A DNA stretch of 64,000 nucleotides, from NCBI GenBank assembly GCA_963849305.1, contig CAWKGV010000022.1:558001-622000 (forward strand). The letters are read 5' to 3'. Numbering within the stretch: position 1 is the stretch's first letter; each line of letters begins with the position of its first letter. The notes below the pieces were generated by a model. That model saw nothing but the letters and a program-made list of their open reading frames with translations. It made no database searches and was not told the DNA's origin. A program made the position numbers and the translations under genes. Shown here piece by piece: positions 1-8,192 of the stretch. Source of the DNA: CAWKGV01 sp963849305 (lineage in GTDB: Bacteria > Pseudomonadota > Alphaproteobacteria > Acetobacterales > Acetobacteraceae).

Positions 1-1129
1 AAAGCTCCAGTACCCGATCGGTTGCATCGCCCGCTATCGGTTCGATCGTCGCGCGCAGCCCCTCCTCGGTCAGCGTGCCTTCCCAGACCGCATCGTCGTC
101 CATCACATAGAGAGCGCTTTCGTCCTTCGTGTTTCCGATCAGCACGGGGAGGTCGTCGAAGAGTCCCGAGGGTTCGGGGTCGCAGGGCTGCTGCGGCAGA
201 TCATCGCCATCGACAACCGGGCCGAAATCGTAGCGGTCGAGCAACGGCAGAGGCGGGCACCCGACCGCCTTCCGGGCCGGCGCGATCGCTGCGATCAGCC
301 GATCGACTGGGATTGCGTGCAGTCGGTCGAGTGTGGTTCGGGGGATGCCGAGATCCCTGAACGCCACCGCAGCCAAAGCGTTGGCACGCTCGCGGGTCGA
401 CAGCCGAATGGCGGCGCCGCTTTGAATGATCGCGCGATGGAACAGGCCGCGCACCGCGGGCATTGCCAGGAGTGTGCTGACCTTGCCGCCACCCCCCAAC
501 TCGCCGAAAATCGTGACATTACCAGGATCGCCGCCGAACCGCTCGACATTGTCCCGCACCCAGCGCAGTGCGGCGATCAGATCGAGGATCCCGGCATTGC
601 CCGAATGGGCATAGCGCGCACCACCGATCTCGGCGAGTTGCAGATGGCCGAGGATGTTCAGGCGATGATTGACGCCGACCACGACGACAGCGCCGCGCCG
701 TGCCAGATTGGTGCCATCATAGACCAGCCAGTTGGCCGAGTGGAAGGCAAAGCCGCCGCCGTGCAGCCAGACCATGACCGGGCGCTTGCCGCCGTCGCCG
801 AGCCCGGGGGTCCAGAGATTGATCGTGAGGCAGTCCTCGGTTTCGTGCGTCTCCGCGGACGGGCCGATTAAATCTGGCAGGGCCGGACGGCCGCCGACGC
901 TCGAGTGCCATTGCGGAGCATGGCCGGCATAGGCGAAAGCTTCGCGCACCCCGGCCCAGGGCTCGGGCGGCAAGGGCGGCATGAAGCGGTTCTGCCCGCC
1001 GGTCGGCGCGCCGTAGGGAATGCCCTTGAAGGCATGGATGCCGGCGACCGTCAGGCCGCGGATCTTGCCCGCGCCGGTCTCGACCGCCGGCGTCGGTGCG
1101 GGATCGGTGGCGGGCATGTCGATCGGCAT
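1..1129 (-). CDS. Type B carboxylesterase, partial, nucleophile Ser replaced
   Basis: The frame is open from an ATG at 1129 to the left edge, where the gene leaves the window (about 376 codons visible). A GGAGAG Shine-Dalgarno lies just upstream. The product resembles alpha/beta-hydrolase type B carboxylesterases, which hydrolyse ester bonds. The N-terminal stretch with 'GIPYGAP' and the oxyanion motif HGGGF are present. The nucleophile elbow, normally GESxGG, reads GELGGGGK (residues 209-216): codon 211 is TTG (Leu) where these enzymes have the catalytic Ser. The surrounding residues match active relatives closely. As written the enzyme should be inactive; one base (TTG for TCG) separates it from the canonical motif, so either a mutation or a base error is possible. 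Confidence 0.8.
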   Translation of the reverse strand, partial: MPIDMPATDPAPTPAVETGAGKIRGLTVAGIHAFKGIPYGAPTGGQNRFMPPLPPEPWAGVREAFAYAGHAPQWHSSVGGRPALPDLIGPSAETHETEDCLTINLWTPGLGDGGKRPVMVWLHGGGFAFHSANWLVYDGTNLARRGAVVVVGVNHRLNILGHLQLAEIGGARYAHSGNAGILDLIAALRWVRDNVERFGGDPGNVTIFGELGGGGKVSTLLAMPAVRGLFHRAIIQSGAAIRLSTRERANALAAVAFRDLGIPRTTLDRLHAIPVDRLIAAIAPARKAVGCPPLPLLDRYDFGPVVDGDDLPQQPCDPEPSGLFDDLPVLIGNTKDESALYVMDDDAVWEGTLTEEGLRATIEPIAGDATDRVLEL

Positions 1130-1319
1130 CGCATCTCTCCTCCGGAAGCAACCCTGCGAGCGGCGCGTGGGTCCGATGCATCCACAGTTCGTCGGGATCG
1201 AAGCTTGGCATGATTCATTCTATCCCTACTTCGCCCAAGTCTCACTATCGGTAGCGACAGAAGCCAGCGATGGCCAAGCCCTCGGGGCCTCGCAAAAATC
1301 ATATGTGGACGGCCCCCGC

Positions 1320-1549
1320 GTGCAAGGACTTTCGAGGTGGTTCTGGCGATATGGTCAGGTGCAGTCATATGTCCGGCCCTTTGGTGCGGTGCATTTGACC
1401 GCTGGCCCTGATGGAGTTCGCTGATCGGGTCCCAATCAAGACTACGCGCTTCGTTGCGCCTTGAATTACCCGGGTCTGCCCGATCCGCGGCTCGACCGCT
1501 CGCCATCACGTCCTCTTCACCCTCGCATTCTGCACGGGCTCGCGGCTGC
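1320..1549 (-). ncRNA. Candidate IS1111 bridge-RNA region
   Basis: This is the non-coding stretch between the transposase 3' end and the left inverted repeat. In IS1111-group elements the bridge RNA comes from this side, downstream of the transposase gene. I see no convincing protein frame here. The loops that would pair with target and donor DNA were not resolved by eye, so the call rests on position and family knowledge only. Confidence 0.4.
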
Positions 1550-2579
1550 TTACGCAGGCTGCCCGACAACCTGTTTTGCGCGGTAGCTGTCCCCGCGCAT
1601 GATCACCGCCCAAACGATGCGGGCGGTCTTATTGGCCAGCGCGACTGGCTACCTTGGTCGCCTTGCGCGCCAGCAATGAGCGGACCCATTCGCCGTCGCG
1701 TGTCGGTCGATTGCGCGCATGGCGTAGAACGGCGACCGCACCGGCGATCAGCAGGCTGCGGATGTATTTGTCGCCTCGTTTGCTGGTGTGGCCCAGCCGC
1801 TCCTTGCCGCCGCTCGAGTTCTGCCGCGGTGTCATCCCAAGCCAGGCGGCGAACTCTCGGCCCGACCGGAACAAGGATGGATCGGCGACTGTCGCAGCAA
1901 TCGCGCTGGCACCCATGATGCCGACGCCGGGCACAGTCGCGAGCAATTGGCTCGCCTGGTTTTGCCGATGCCATTTCGTCAGGCGCACTTCGATCTCCCG
2001 AACCCTGGCTATCGTGTCATGCAGTTGATCCACGATCAGTTGCAGGATTGATCGCGCAAGCTCCGGGAGCCGCCCTCGTTCATGAGCAACTTCTCTCGTC
2101 AACAGCTCGATGTTCCTGAGACCTTGGGGCGCGATGATGCCGAACTCTGCCATGTGAGCACGCAACGCATTGACTAGCATCGTGCGTTGCCGGACCAGCA
2201 GGCTGCGCGCCCGATGCAGCATCAACACAGACTGCTGCTCCACGTCCTTCATCGGTACGAATCGCATCGACGGACGCGTCGCAGCTTCACAGATCGCTTC
2301 AGCGTCGGCCGCGTCGTTCTTGTTGCGCTTGACGTAAGCTTTAACATAGGCCGGCGGCATGAGCTTCACCTCATGGCCAAGCGCAGTCAGCTCCCGTGCC
2401 CAATGGTGCGCCGTCGCACAGGCTTCCATGCCGACCAGGCAGGGCGGCAGCGACTTGAAGAACGCGATAACTTCGGCGCGTCGCAGCTTGCGGCGCACGA
2501 CGGTTTGGCCCTGCGCGTCGACGCCGTGGACCTGAAACCAGTGCTTGGCGAGATCAAGGCCGATCGTGGCAATGTTCAT
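1550..2579 (-). pseudogene. IS110/IS1111 transposase, frameshifted near the C terminus
   Basis: The start is an ATG at 2579 (MNIATIGLDLAKHWFQVHG). An in-frame extension to 2597 exists but family members begin at this Met. The RuvC-like DEDD domain shows 'GLDLAK', 'GMEACATAHHWA' and 'NDAADAEAI'. The C-terminal transposase domain shows 'VPGVG' and the Ser region 'NSSGGKERLGHTSKRGDKY'. The frame hits a stop at 1629-1631. The conserved tail (ALANKTARIVWAVIMRG) continues in another frame to a stop at 1550, so one base was gained or lost near 1640. The family excises and integrates IS DNA using a structured RNA guide. Without the last 25 or so residues activity is doubtful. Confidence 0.75.
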
Positions 2580-2665
2580 CTGGGCGGCTCCCCTCATTCG
2601 TGGCGCTCAGCAACGACCACTTTAGGCACTCCGATGCCGGGAGCGGGGGCCGTCCACCCCATCAA

Positions 2666-3028
2666 GACTGCCTGGTGGTCCACGCCACCGGCACCGGCGG
2701 GCCGTCTATGGAGAAGCTGGCCGAGTCCGGTCTGGTCACAGGCCTGCAGGACGTCACAACCACCGAGGTGTGCGACCTGCTGCTGGGCGGCGTGTTCGCC
2801 TGCACGGAAGACCGGTTCGGCGCCGTCGCCCGCACCCGGCTTCCGTATGTCGGCTCCTGCGGGGCGCTCGACATGGTGAATTTCGGCGCGCTCGACACGA
2901 TGCCGGAGAAGTATCGCGCGCGTACGTTCTATCCGGACAACCCGCAGGTGACGCTGATGCGCACCACGCCGGAGGAGAGCGCGGCGATCGGCGCTGGATC
3001 GGCGAGCGGCTCAATGTTTGCGAGGGCG
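2666..3028 (+). pseudogene. UPF0261 (Tm-1-like ATP-binding) gene fragment
   Basis: Translation gives a clear internal part of the UPF0261 family ('HATGTGG', 'TTTEV', 'SCGALDMVNFG', 'NPQVTLMRTTPEE'). The 5' part is missing: the match begins about 10 bp inside the right end of the IS110 element, and no 5' portion lies on the element's other side, so insertion was accompanied by rearrangement. One base is lost near 2995, after which 'WIGERLN' continues in another frame. The match ends near 3028 and sequence of another gene follows on the opposite strand. The family is of uncertain function, and this copy is certainly dead. Confidence 0.7.
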
Positions 3029-3128
3029 AGCGGGTGCAGGGCCGACTGGAGCGCGGGGGCGAGTGCGTCCTCGGCGACGCGGCTATAGGAGATGCAGGCA
3101 TTGAACCGATAGGCGCGCGGCTGGTCGG
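3029..3128 (-). pseudogene. Possible N-terminal fragment of a TIR-domain protein
   Basis: On the minus strand the DNA reads 'YRFNACISYSRVAEDALAP' and then 'ALQSALHPLA', which resembles the first beta strand and helix of bacterial TIR domains ('FISYS...LAPALQ..L..LAKPWY'). It has no start codon of its own and fuses directly to the antisense of the UPF0261 remnant. Only about 33 residues support the call. Confidence 0.4.
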
Positions 3129-3439
3129 GCGCGGCGGCTGCGTTGGTACAACGACCTCTGGCATCAGGCCGAGAATTCGTTCGGCTCCCTCCGGCATCGA
3201 CCTCCGTTCCCCATGGCGGCCCGACCGAGGAAAAATCCTGCTGAGCTGGCCCAGTTTGCCAAGGTCTGCCTCGGAGCAACTAGCTCCGCGACCCCAATTC
3301 CTTGCACCGCATGTCCGCTCGGGGCGGCCCGGCGAAAGCTTGCGACCGCCACCGCGAGGGATCGGCTTGGGACGGCATCGCCGAGGGTTGGCACAAGGAT
3401 ACCGTCGCCAGAACCGGTCCGCTGTGGCGGGACATCGCC
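3129..3439. other. Intergenic debris, no recognisable gene
   Basis: Short frames occur in several phases but none has family-like sequence or a convincing ribosome-binding site. It is probably the rest of the rearranged junction left of the acetyltransferase gene. Confidence 0.5.
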
Positions 3440-3973
3440 CTAGCGGACACTCACTCGCGACAACCGATACAGAATGTGACGGCGCAGAGGGTTGCCTTCC
3501 GGGAGGATCGGATGGTCAAACTCGATCGATCGGGTCATGTGCAGCCGCTCCATGACTCGCATCGACGCTTTGTTGCCTGCCGCCGCCATGGCGACAATCT
3601 CCTTCAGGCCAACCCGCATGAACCCGTCGTTGATAGCCGCTTGAGCGGCCTCCGTTGCGTAGCCTCGACCCCAATATCGGCGATGGAGACGCCATGCGAC
3701 TTCGACCGCCGGCGTGAAGGACGCCTCGAACGTCACGCGCGTAAGTCCGACCGTGCCGATGAACGGCGCGATACCCGGAGCTTCGACCGCCCACTTGCAG
3801 AAGCCGGTCTCCGCCAAATGACTTTCCGCGCGCTCGACATAGGCGTCGCTTTCCGCCCGCGTAAGCACACCGGTCAGGAACCGCATGACGACCGGATCGG
3901 CGTTTTGCTCCGCGAACAGAGGAAGATCGCTTCTCCGCCAAGGACGAAGGACCAGGCGCTGGGTTTCAATCAT
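3440..3973 (-). CDS. GNAT-family N-acetyltransferase (RimJ/RimL-like)
   Basis: A 177-residue protein starting MIETQRLVLRPWR, the typical opening of RimJ/RimL-type acetyltransferases that move acetyl from acetyl-CoA to an amino group. The acetyl-CoA loop region reads 'YWGRGYATEAAQAAI' (Q/RxxGxG/A-type), followed by 'GNKASMRVMERLHM', the conserved asparagine/serine stretch of the GNAT fold. Full length for the family. It stands alone on the minus strand, downstream of a methyltransferase gene with the same direction. The substrate cannot be read from the sequence. Confidence 0.8.
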   Translation of the reverse strand: MIETQRLVLRPWRRSDLPLFAEQNADPVVMRFLTGVLTRAESDAYVERAESHLAETGFCKWAVEAPGIAPFIGTVGLTRVTFEASFTPAVEVAWRLHRRYWGRGYATEAAQAAINDGFMRVGLKEIVAMAAAGNKASMRVMERLHMTRSIEFDHPILPEGNPLRRHILYRLSRVSVR

Positions 3974-4104
3974 CGTTACCAGTTATACCAATGGCCTTGA
4001 TTCCGACTTCTCCTCGCAATGGTCGGCGATTGCCGAGGATGACGGCTGGAAATGGTTATGATGTCGCGGACGTGGCCCGACCGGATATTCTCCGCCAGAC
4101 GTGG

Positions 4105-4872
4105 CTAGGGTTTGCGCGCGACCATGAGGTTCCAACGGTGGAAAAACGTAATCCTTCCATCCACAAGCGAGAGACCCATTCCAGCCGTTCTCCCCGCGTC
4201 CGCCAAGGCGTGGACCACCGTCCGAAGCGGGGCGATGCGCGCGGCGTCGTTTATGATCCCCATCCACTCTTCGAACTCCCGTGGCTGGTCCCATGCGGCA
4301 TGGCTTGCGACGGCGAAGCCTGTATCCTCGACCATGGAGAGGAGTTCGGACCGGGAGAGCATTCGTGTGTGAGACGGGTCGCGAAGCATCTCAATCGCGT
4401 TCTGTAGATCGGCGTCTTCCTTGTTTTCCGAGCTGACCACATCAGCCAACACGAACGTCCCGCCCGGACGGAGAACGCGGAATATCTCGCCAAGCACACG
4501 GCGAGGGTCTTGGAAATGGTGTACCGACAGGCGTGTCGCGACGCCATCGAAGGCGTCGTTAGCGAACGGCAGTTCGGCGGCGCTTCCCTCTTTGAACGTG
4601 ACGTTTTTGCGCCCAGCTTGCGCGCAGCGTTGCTCCGCTTTCCTGAGCATCTCGGGCGTGAGATCGAAGGCAATCACTTCGCGTGCCTCGGCAGCGAGAG
4701 CCGCGGTGACGATGCCCGGGCCGCACGCGACATCCAAAATCCGCCCGCGTGAAGCGTCGCCCATCGCCTCGATGAAACGCGCCGTGAGGGCGCTGTCCGT
4801 GATCGCGGCGGAGGTCGAGAAGGCTTCGGCTTGCCGGGTAAATTCCTGCTTCACGCGTTCCAGGTGGTCCAC
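4105..4872 (-). CDS. Class I SAM-dependent methyltransferase
   Basis: 255 residues. SAM-binding motif I is 'ILDVACGPGIVTAAL' (about residues 45-59). Motif II is the acidic 'IAFDLTPEMLRKA'. The post-motif 'LPFANDAFDGVATRLSVHHF' and 'VLRPGGTFVLADV' identify the Methyltransf_11/UbiE-like group. These enzymes methylate small molecules or quinones; the substrate here is unknown. Upstream lies a 160-bp gap with a strong palindrome that could carry this gene's control sites. Confidence 0.82.
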   Translation of the reverse strand: MDHLERVKQEFTRQAEAFSTSAAITDSALTARFIEAMGDASRGRILDVACGPGIVTAALAAEAREVIAFDLTPEMLRKAEQRCAQAGRKNVTFKEGSAAELPFANDAFDGVATRLSVHHFQDPRRVLGEIFRVLRPGGTFVLADVVSSENKEDADLQNAIEMLRDPSHTRMLSRSELLSMVEDTGFAVASHAAWDQPREFEEWMGIINDAARIAPLRTVVHALADAGRTAGMGLSLVDGRITFFHRWNLMVARKP

Positions 4873-4981
4873 GGTCTTGCCTCCTTCCGAATCACGCGGC
4901 GCGCGCTCGCGCGGCCCTCAGCACCACAAGTCTGATGTCCCCGGGGGCGGTACGCCATTTGTGAACGATCTACTAACGGCC

Positions 4982-5022
4982 GGTGTACACGACGAGCATC
5001 CGCCGGGCTCGTGGTGTACACC
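4982..5022. promoter_or_regulatory. Inverted repeat with two GGTGTACAC sites
   Basis: Arms of 16 nt (4982-4997 and 5007-5022) pair with one mismatch around a 9-nt loop. Each arm carries the palindrome GGTGTACAC(C). A third perfect GGTGTACACC lies at 5066-5075 inside the 3' end of rsmI. Centre spacings are 31 and 53 bp, close to 3 and 5 helical turns. It may be a terminator for rsmI or an operator upstream of the methyltransferase gene; there is no U tract, which argues against a simple intrinsic terminator. Confidence 0.4.
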
Positions 5023-5032
5023 AATTGTGGCG

Positions 5033-5935
5033 CTACGTCAGGCCGCCGGACAGCTCTAGCGCCCTGGTGTACACCAGCTTGCGTGGCAACCCGGTCGCCG
5101 TCGCGACCAGCAGGGCGGCATCCTTGAGGCTGTGGGACGCCAGCGCGGCGCGCAGGCGCGCGTCCAAATCCTCGCCGCTCGTCTCATCGGGTTCGGCCGG
5201 ACCGACCAGCACCGTGACCTCGCCGCGCGCCGGCTCGGCGGCGTAATGGCGGGCCAGGTCGGGCAAGGGGCCGCGGCGGACCTCCTCGAACCGCTTGGTG
5301 AGTTCGCGCGCCACGGCGGCCGGGCGAGCGCCGAACGCCTCGGCCATGTCGGCCAGCGTCTCGGCCAGCCGGTGCGGCGCCTCGTGCCAGATCAAGCTCG
5401 CCACCAGCCCGGCCCGCTCGGCGGCGCGCAGCGTGGCGAAGGCGGCGCGGCGGGCCGGGCGGCGCGGCGGCGGGAAGCCGAGCGCCAGGAACGGCAGCGG
5501 CGGCAGGCCCGAGAGCACCAAGGCCGTCACCGCCGCGTTCGGCCCGGGGATCGCCGTGACCGGCAGGCCCTCGGCGATCGCGGCGCGGACCAGCCGGTAG
5601 CCCGGGTCCGAGACCAGCGGGGTGCCGGCATCGGAGACCAGCGCCACCCGTCGGCCCGCCCGCAAGGCCGCGAGCACCGCCGGGATGCGGGCATCCTCGT
5701 TGTGCTCGTGCAGCGGCTCCAGCCGGGCACGCAGGCCGAGGGCGGCGAGCAGCCGCCCGGTGTGCCGTGTGTCCTCGCACAGCACGAGGTCGGCGCTGGC
5801 CAGCGCATCACGCCCGCGTGGAGCGAGGTCGGCGAGGTTGCCGATCGGCGTGGAAACAAGCACAAGCCCGCAAGAAGGACCGGCGGGGCCGGTCTGGTCG
5901 GGGTCGGGAGACGCGGCGCATGCGACGGCGGGCAT
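5033..5935 (-). CDS. rsmI: 16S rRNA (cytidine-1402-2'-O)-methyltransferase
   Basis: Tetrapyrrole-methylase-fold enzyme that 2'-O-methylates C1402 in the 16S decoding centre. Diagnostic segments are 'VSTPIGNLADL' near residues 28-38, 'LCEDTRHTGRLL', 'SDAGTPLVSDPG' and 'IPGPNAAVTAL'. The start at 5935 (MPAVACAASP) is chosen over an upstream in-frame ATG at 6025 because a strong GGAAAGGAG sits 7 nt before it; the product is 300 aa, normal for RsmI. Its start overlaps the start of the divergent lipoprotein gene by 16 bp, so each gene's ribosome-binding site lies within the other's coding sequence. Confidence 0.9.
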   Translation of the reverse strand: MPAVACAASPDPDQTGPAGPSCGLVLVSTPIGNLADLAPRGRDALASADLVLCEDTRHTGRLLAALGLRARLEPLHEHNEDARIPAVLAALRAGRRVALVSDAGTPLVSDPGYRLVRAAIAEGLPVTAIPGPNAAVTALVLSGLPPLPFLALGFPPPRRPARRAAFATLRAAERAGLVASLIWHEAPHRLAETLADMAEAFGARPAAVARELTKRFEEVRRGPLPDLARHYAAEPARGEVTVLVGPAEPDETSGEDLDARLRAALASHSLKDAALLVATATGLPRKLVYTRALELSGGLT

Positions 5936-7161
5936 TCGTGCTCCTTTCCGGCAGCCTGGCGCTCGGCGCCTGCGCGAGCGGCGAGTACTACCCGCCCGGC
6001 GCCGGATACGCCATGCCATTGGCACCGGGCGCGCCGGGTCCCCCCGGCGCCGGGCCGGCCGGGCGGCCGGTCGCGATACTGCTGCCGCTCACCGGCGAGC
6101 GGGCCGAGCTTGGCCAGTCGATGCTACAGGCCGCGCAGCTTGTCCTGGGCGGCCCCGGCGGCCCGCCGCTCATCCCGGCCGACACCGGAGGTAGCGCTGC
6201 CGGGGCCGCTACGGCGGCGCGCGGGGCGCTCGGCAACGGCGCCGGCCTGATCCTGGGGCCGCTGACCGCGCCGGAAACGGCTGCCGTGACGCCGGTTGCC
6301 GCGGCCGCCGGCGTGCCGGTGCTCGCCTTCACCAACGACGCGGCGGCGGCGCGTCCAGGGGTCTGGCCGCTCGGCATCACGCCGGGCCAGCAGGTGGGGC
6401 GGTTGGTGGAGTACGGGCAAGAACGCAGCCGGTCGCAATTCGCGGCCCTGCTGCCCGACACGGCCTTCGGCCACGCGATGGGCGACGCGCTGGCGCAGGC
6501 CACCGTCGCGCGCGGCCTGCCCGCCCCCACGATTCGCTTCCACGGCGCCGGGATGGCGGCGATCAACGCCGCCGCGCGCGACCTGTCGGAGTACGCGACG
6601 CGCTGGGCGCCGATCCAGAAGCAGATCAAGGAGGCCAAGGCAGCCGGCACGCCGGAAGGCCGGCGCGAGGCCGAGCGTCTGTCCCGGACCGCGATCCCGC
6701 CGCCGCCGTTCGATGCGCTGCTGCTCGGCGCGACCGGGGACGCGCTGGCCGAGGCCACCTCGGTCCTGCAATATTATTTCGTGACCCCGCCCGCGGTGCA
6801 GTTCATGGGCCCGGCGCTCTGGGCCTCGCCTGCCAGCGGCTCGGGCAACCTGCGCGGGGCCTGGTACGCGGCGCCGGACCCCGCCGCGCGCGCCGAGTTT
6901 GAGCACGCGTTCACCGACCGATACGGCGTCGCGCCGCCAGGCGTGGCGGACCTCGCCTATGATGGCGCCATGATTGCCCGGGCGACGGCCTCGGCCGGCT
7001 ACGGCCCGGGCGCGCTCACGGCGCCGAACGGCTTCATGGGGGCCGACGGATGGCTCAGGCTGCTGCCGGATGGCCATGTCCAGCGGGGCCTGGCGGTGTT
7101 CCGGGTGGAGCCGGGCGGCCCGTCGATGATCGCCCCGGCCCCAACCTCGCCCGCGGCGTGA
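5920..7161 (+). CDS. LpoA-like penicillin-binding-protein activator lipoprotein
   Basis: 413 residues with a short signal peptide MRRRAFVLLSGSLALGAC and a lipobox at LGAC (Cys18), so a lipid-anchored periplasmic protein. The rest resembles a type I periplasmic-binding fold ('VAILLPLTGERAELGQSMLQ', 'GPLTAPET', 'LAFTND') as in alphaproteobacterial PBP activators. The family is thought to activate peptidoglycan synthases; this organism's partner is not visible. A GGGAG lies 8 bases before the ATG at 5920. Divergent pairing with rsmI is a common arrangement for this family. The stop overlaps the following kinase start by 4 bp (GTGA). Confidence 0.8.
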   Translation: MRRRAFVLLSGSLALGACASGEYYPPGAGYAMPLAPGAPGPPGAGPAGRPVAILLPLTGERAELGQSMLQAAQLVLGGPGGPPLIPADTGGSAAGAATAARGALGNGAGLILGPLTAPETAAVTPVAAAAGVPVLAFTNDAAAARPGVWPLGITPGQQVGRLVEYGQERSRSQFAALLPDTAFGHAMGDALAQATVARGLPAPTIRFHGAGMAAINAAARDLSEYATRWAPIQKQIKEAKAAGTPEGRREAERLSRTAIPPPPFDALLLGATGDALAEATSVLQYYFVTPPAVQFMGPALWASPASGSGNLRGAWYAAPDPAARAEFEHAFTDRYGVAPPGVADLAYDGAMIARATASAGYGPGALTAPNGFMGADGWLRLLPDGHVQRGLAVFRVEPGGPSMIAPAPTSPAA

Positions 7162-8159
7162 GCCAACCGCCGGCTGAAATTCTCGGCGCGCTACGGCGCA
7201 TGGGGCTGTTGGCGTACGGCGGCTCGGCCAACGGCGAGCCGCTGACCGGCGGCGTGTCGTCCGATATTTGGCGCATCGACCTGCCCGGCGGTTCGGTTTG
7301 CGTGAAGCGAGCGCTGCCAAGGCTGCGAGTCGCGGCGGACTGGCAGGCGCCAGTGGTCCGGAACCGTTACGAGGCGCGCTGGATGCGCCGGGCGGGCGCG
7401 GCGGTGCCTGGGATCACGCCGGCGTTGCTGGGACTGGACGAGGAGGCCGGCGCGCTGGCCATGGAGTACCTGGCGCCCGAGACTCACCCTCTGTGGAAGG
7501 ACCAGCTCCGCCACGGGCTCGCCGATCCCGGTTTCGCGGCCACCCTCGGGCAGCGCTTGGCCCGCATCCATGCCGCCACCGCCGGCGAGCCCGCGATCGC
7601 GGCCGAGTTCCCGACCGACGACATCTTCCGCGCCATCCGGCTGGACCCGTATCTGCTGGCCGCCGCCCACGCCCATCCCGACCTGGCGCCGCCCCTCGAC
7701 GCCCTGGTCGCGATCACGCTCGCGACCAAGCGCGCGCTGGTGCATGGCGATGTGAGCCCGAAGAATATCCTTGCCGGTCCGGCGGGGCCGGTGCTGCTCG
7801 ACGCGGAATGCGCCTGGTGGGGCGACCCGGCGTTCGACCTCGCGTTCTGTCTCAACCACTTATTGCTCAAATGCCTTTGGGTGCCGCCGACGCGGCAAGG
7901 GTTTCTCGCCTGCTTCGATGCCTTGGCCGGCGCGTACCTAGCCGGTGTGGCCTGGGAGCGCCGGGAGGGGTTGGAGGCGCGGGTCGCGCATTTGCTGCCC
8001 GGGCTGCTGCTCGCCCGGGTGGATGGCAAGTCCCCGGTGGAATACATCACGCGCGAAGCGGAGAAGGACCGGGTCCGGCGCGTGGCCCGTCGGTTGCTCG
8101 GCGTCCCGGTGGACCGGCTCGCGCTGGTGCGCGGGGCGTGGGAAGACGAGCTTGCTTGA
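7158..8159 (+). CDS. APH-fold phosphotransferase (small-molecule kinase)
   Basis: 333 residues from a GTG at 7158 that overlaps the upstream stop. Aminoglycoside-phosphotransferase/choline-kinase fold: a nucleotide-binding Lys near residue 50 ('VCVKRAL'), Brenner motif HGDVSPKN (196-203) with catalytic Asp198, and metal-binding 'LLDAECAWWGDPAFDLAF'. These kinases phosphorylate hydroxyl groups of small molecules; an antibiotic substrate is unlikely because the gene is coupled to metabolic genes. It lies 33 bp upstream of an enolase-like gene that overlaps a 2-hydroxyacid dehydrogenase gene, which suggests the three act on one hydroxy- or phospho-acid. Confidence 0.75.
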   Translation: MSQPPAEILGALRRMGLLAYGGSANGEPLTGGVSSDIWRIDLPGGSVCVKRALPRLRVAADWQAPVVRNRYEARWMRRAGAAVPGITPALLGLDEEAGALAMEYLAPETHPLWKDQLRHGLADPGFAATLGQRLARIHAATAGEPAIAAEFPTDDIFRAIRLDPYLLAAAHAHPDLAPPLDALVAITLATKRALVHGDVSPKNILAGPAGPVLLDAECAWWGDPAFDLAFCLNHLLLKCLWVPPTRQGFLACFDALAGAYLAGVAWERREGLEARVAHLLPGLLLARVDGKSPVEYITREAEKDRVRRVARRLLGVPVDRLALVRGAWEDELA

Positions 8160-8192
8160 AGAGTGGGCAAGCGGAGCTGACGAGGGAGCTGA

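Larger units (their letters stand above)
1305..2657 (-). mobile_element. IS110-family insertion sequence, IS1111 group
   Basis: A DEDD-type transposase gene is bracketed by a perfect 15-nt inverted repeat: gtggacggcccccgc at 1305-1319 and its reverse complement at 2643-2657. Subterminal inverted repeats are the hallmark of the IS1111 subgroup. The true ends should lie a few bases outside the repeats; no target duplication is expected for this family and none is seen. About 230 bp of non-coding DNA separate the transposase 3' end from the left repeat, the place where IS1111 elements carry their guide (bridge) RNA. The right end abuts a truncated UPF0261 gene. Confidence 0.8.

Noticed and set aside
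7158..8159. Aminoglycoside resistance gene
   Set aside because: Only the kinase fold is shared; coupling with enolase- and dehydrogenase-type genes points to metabolism.
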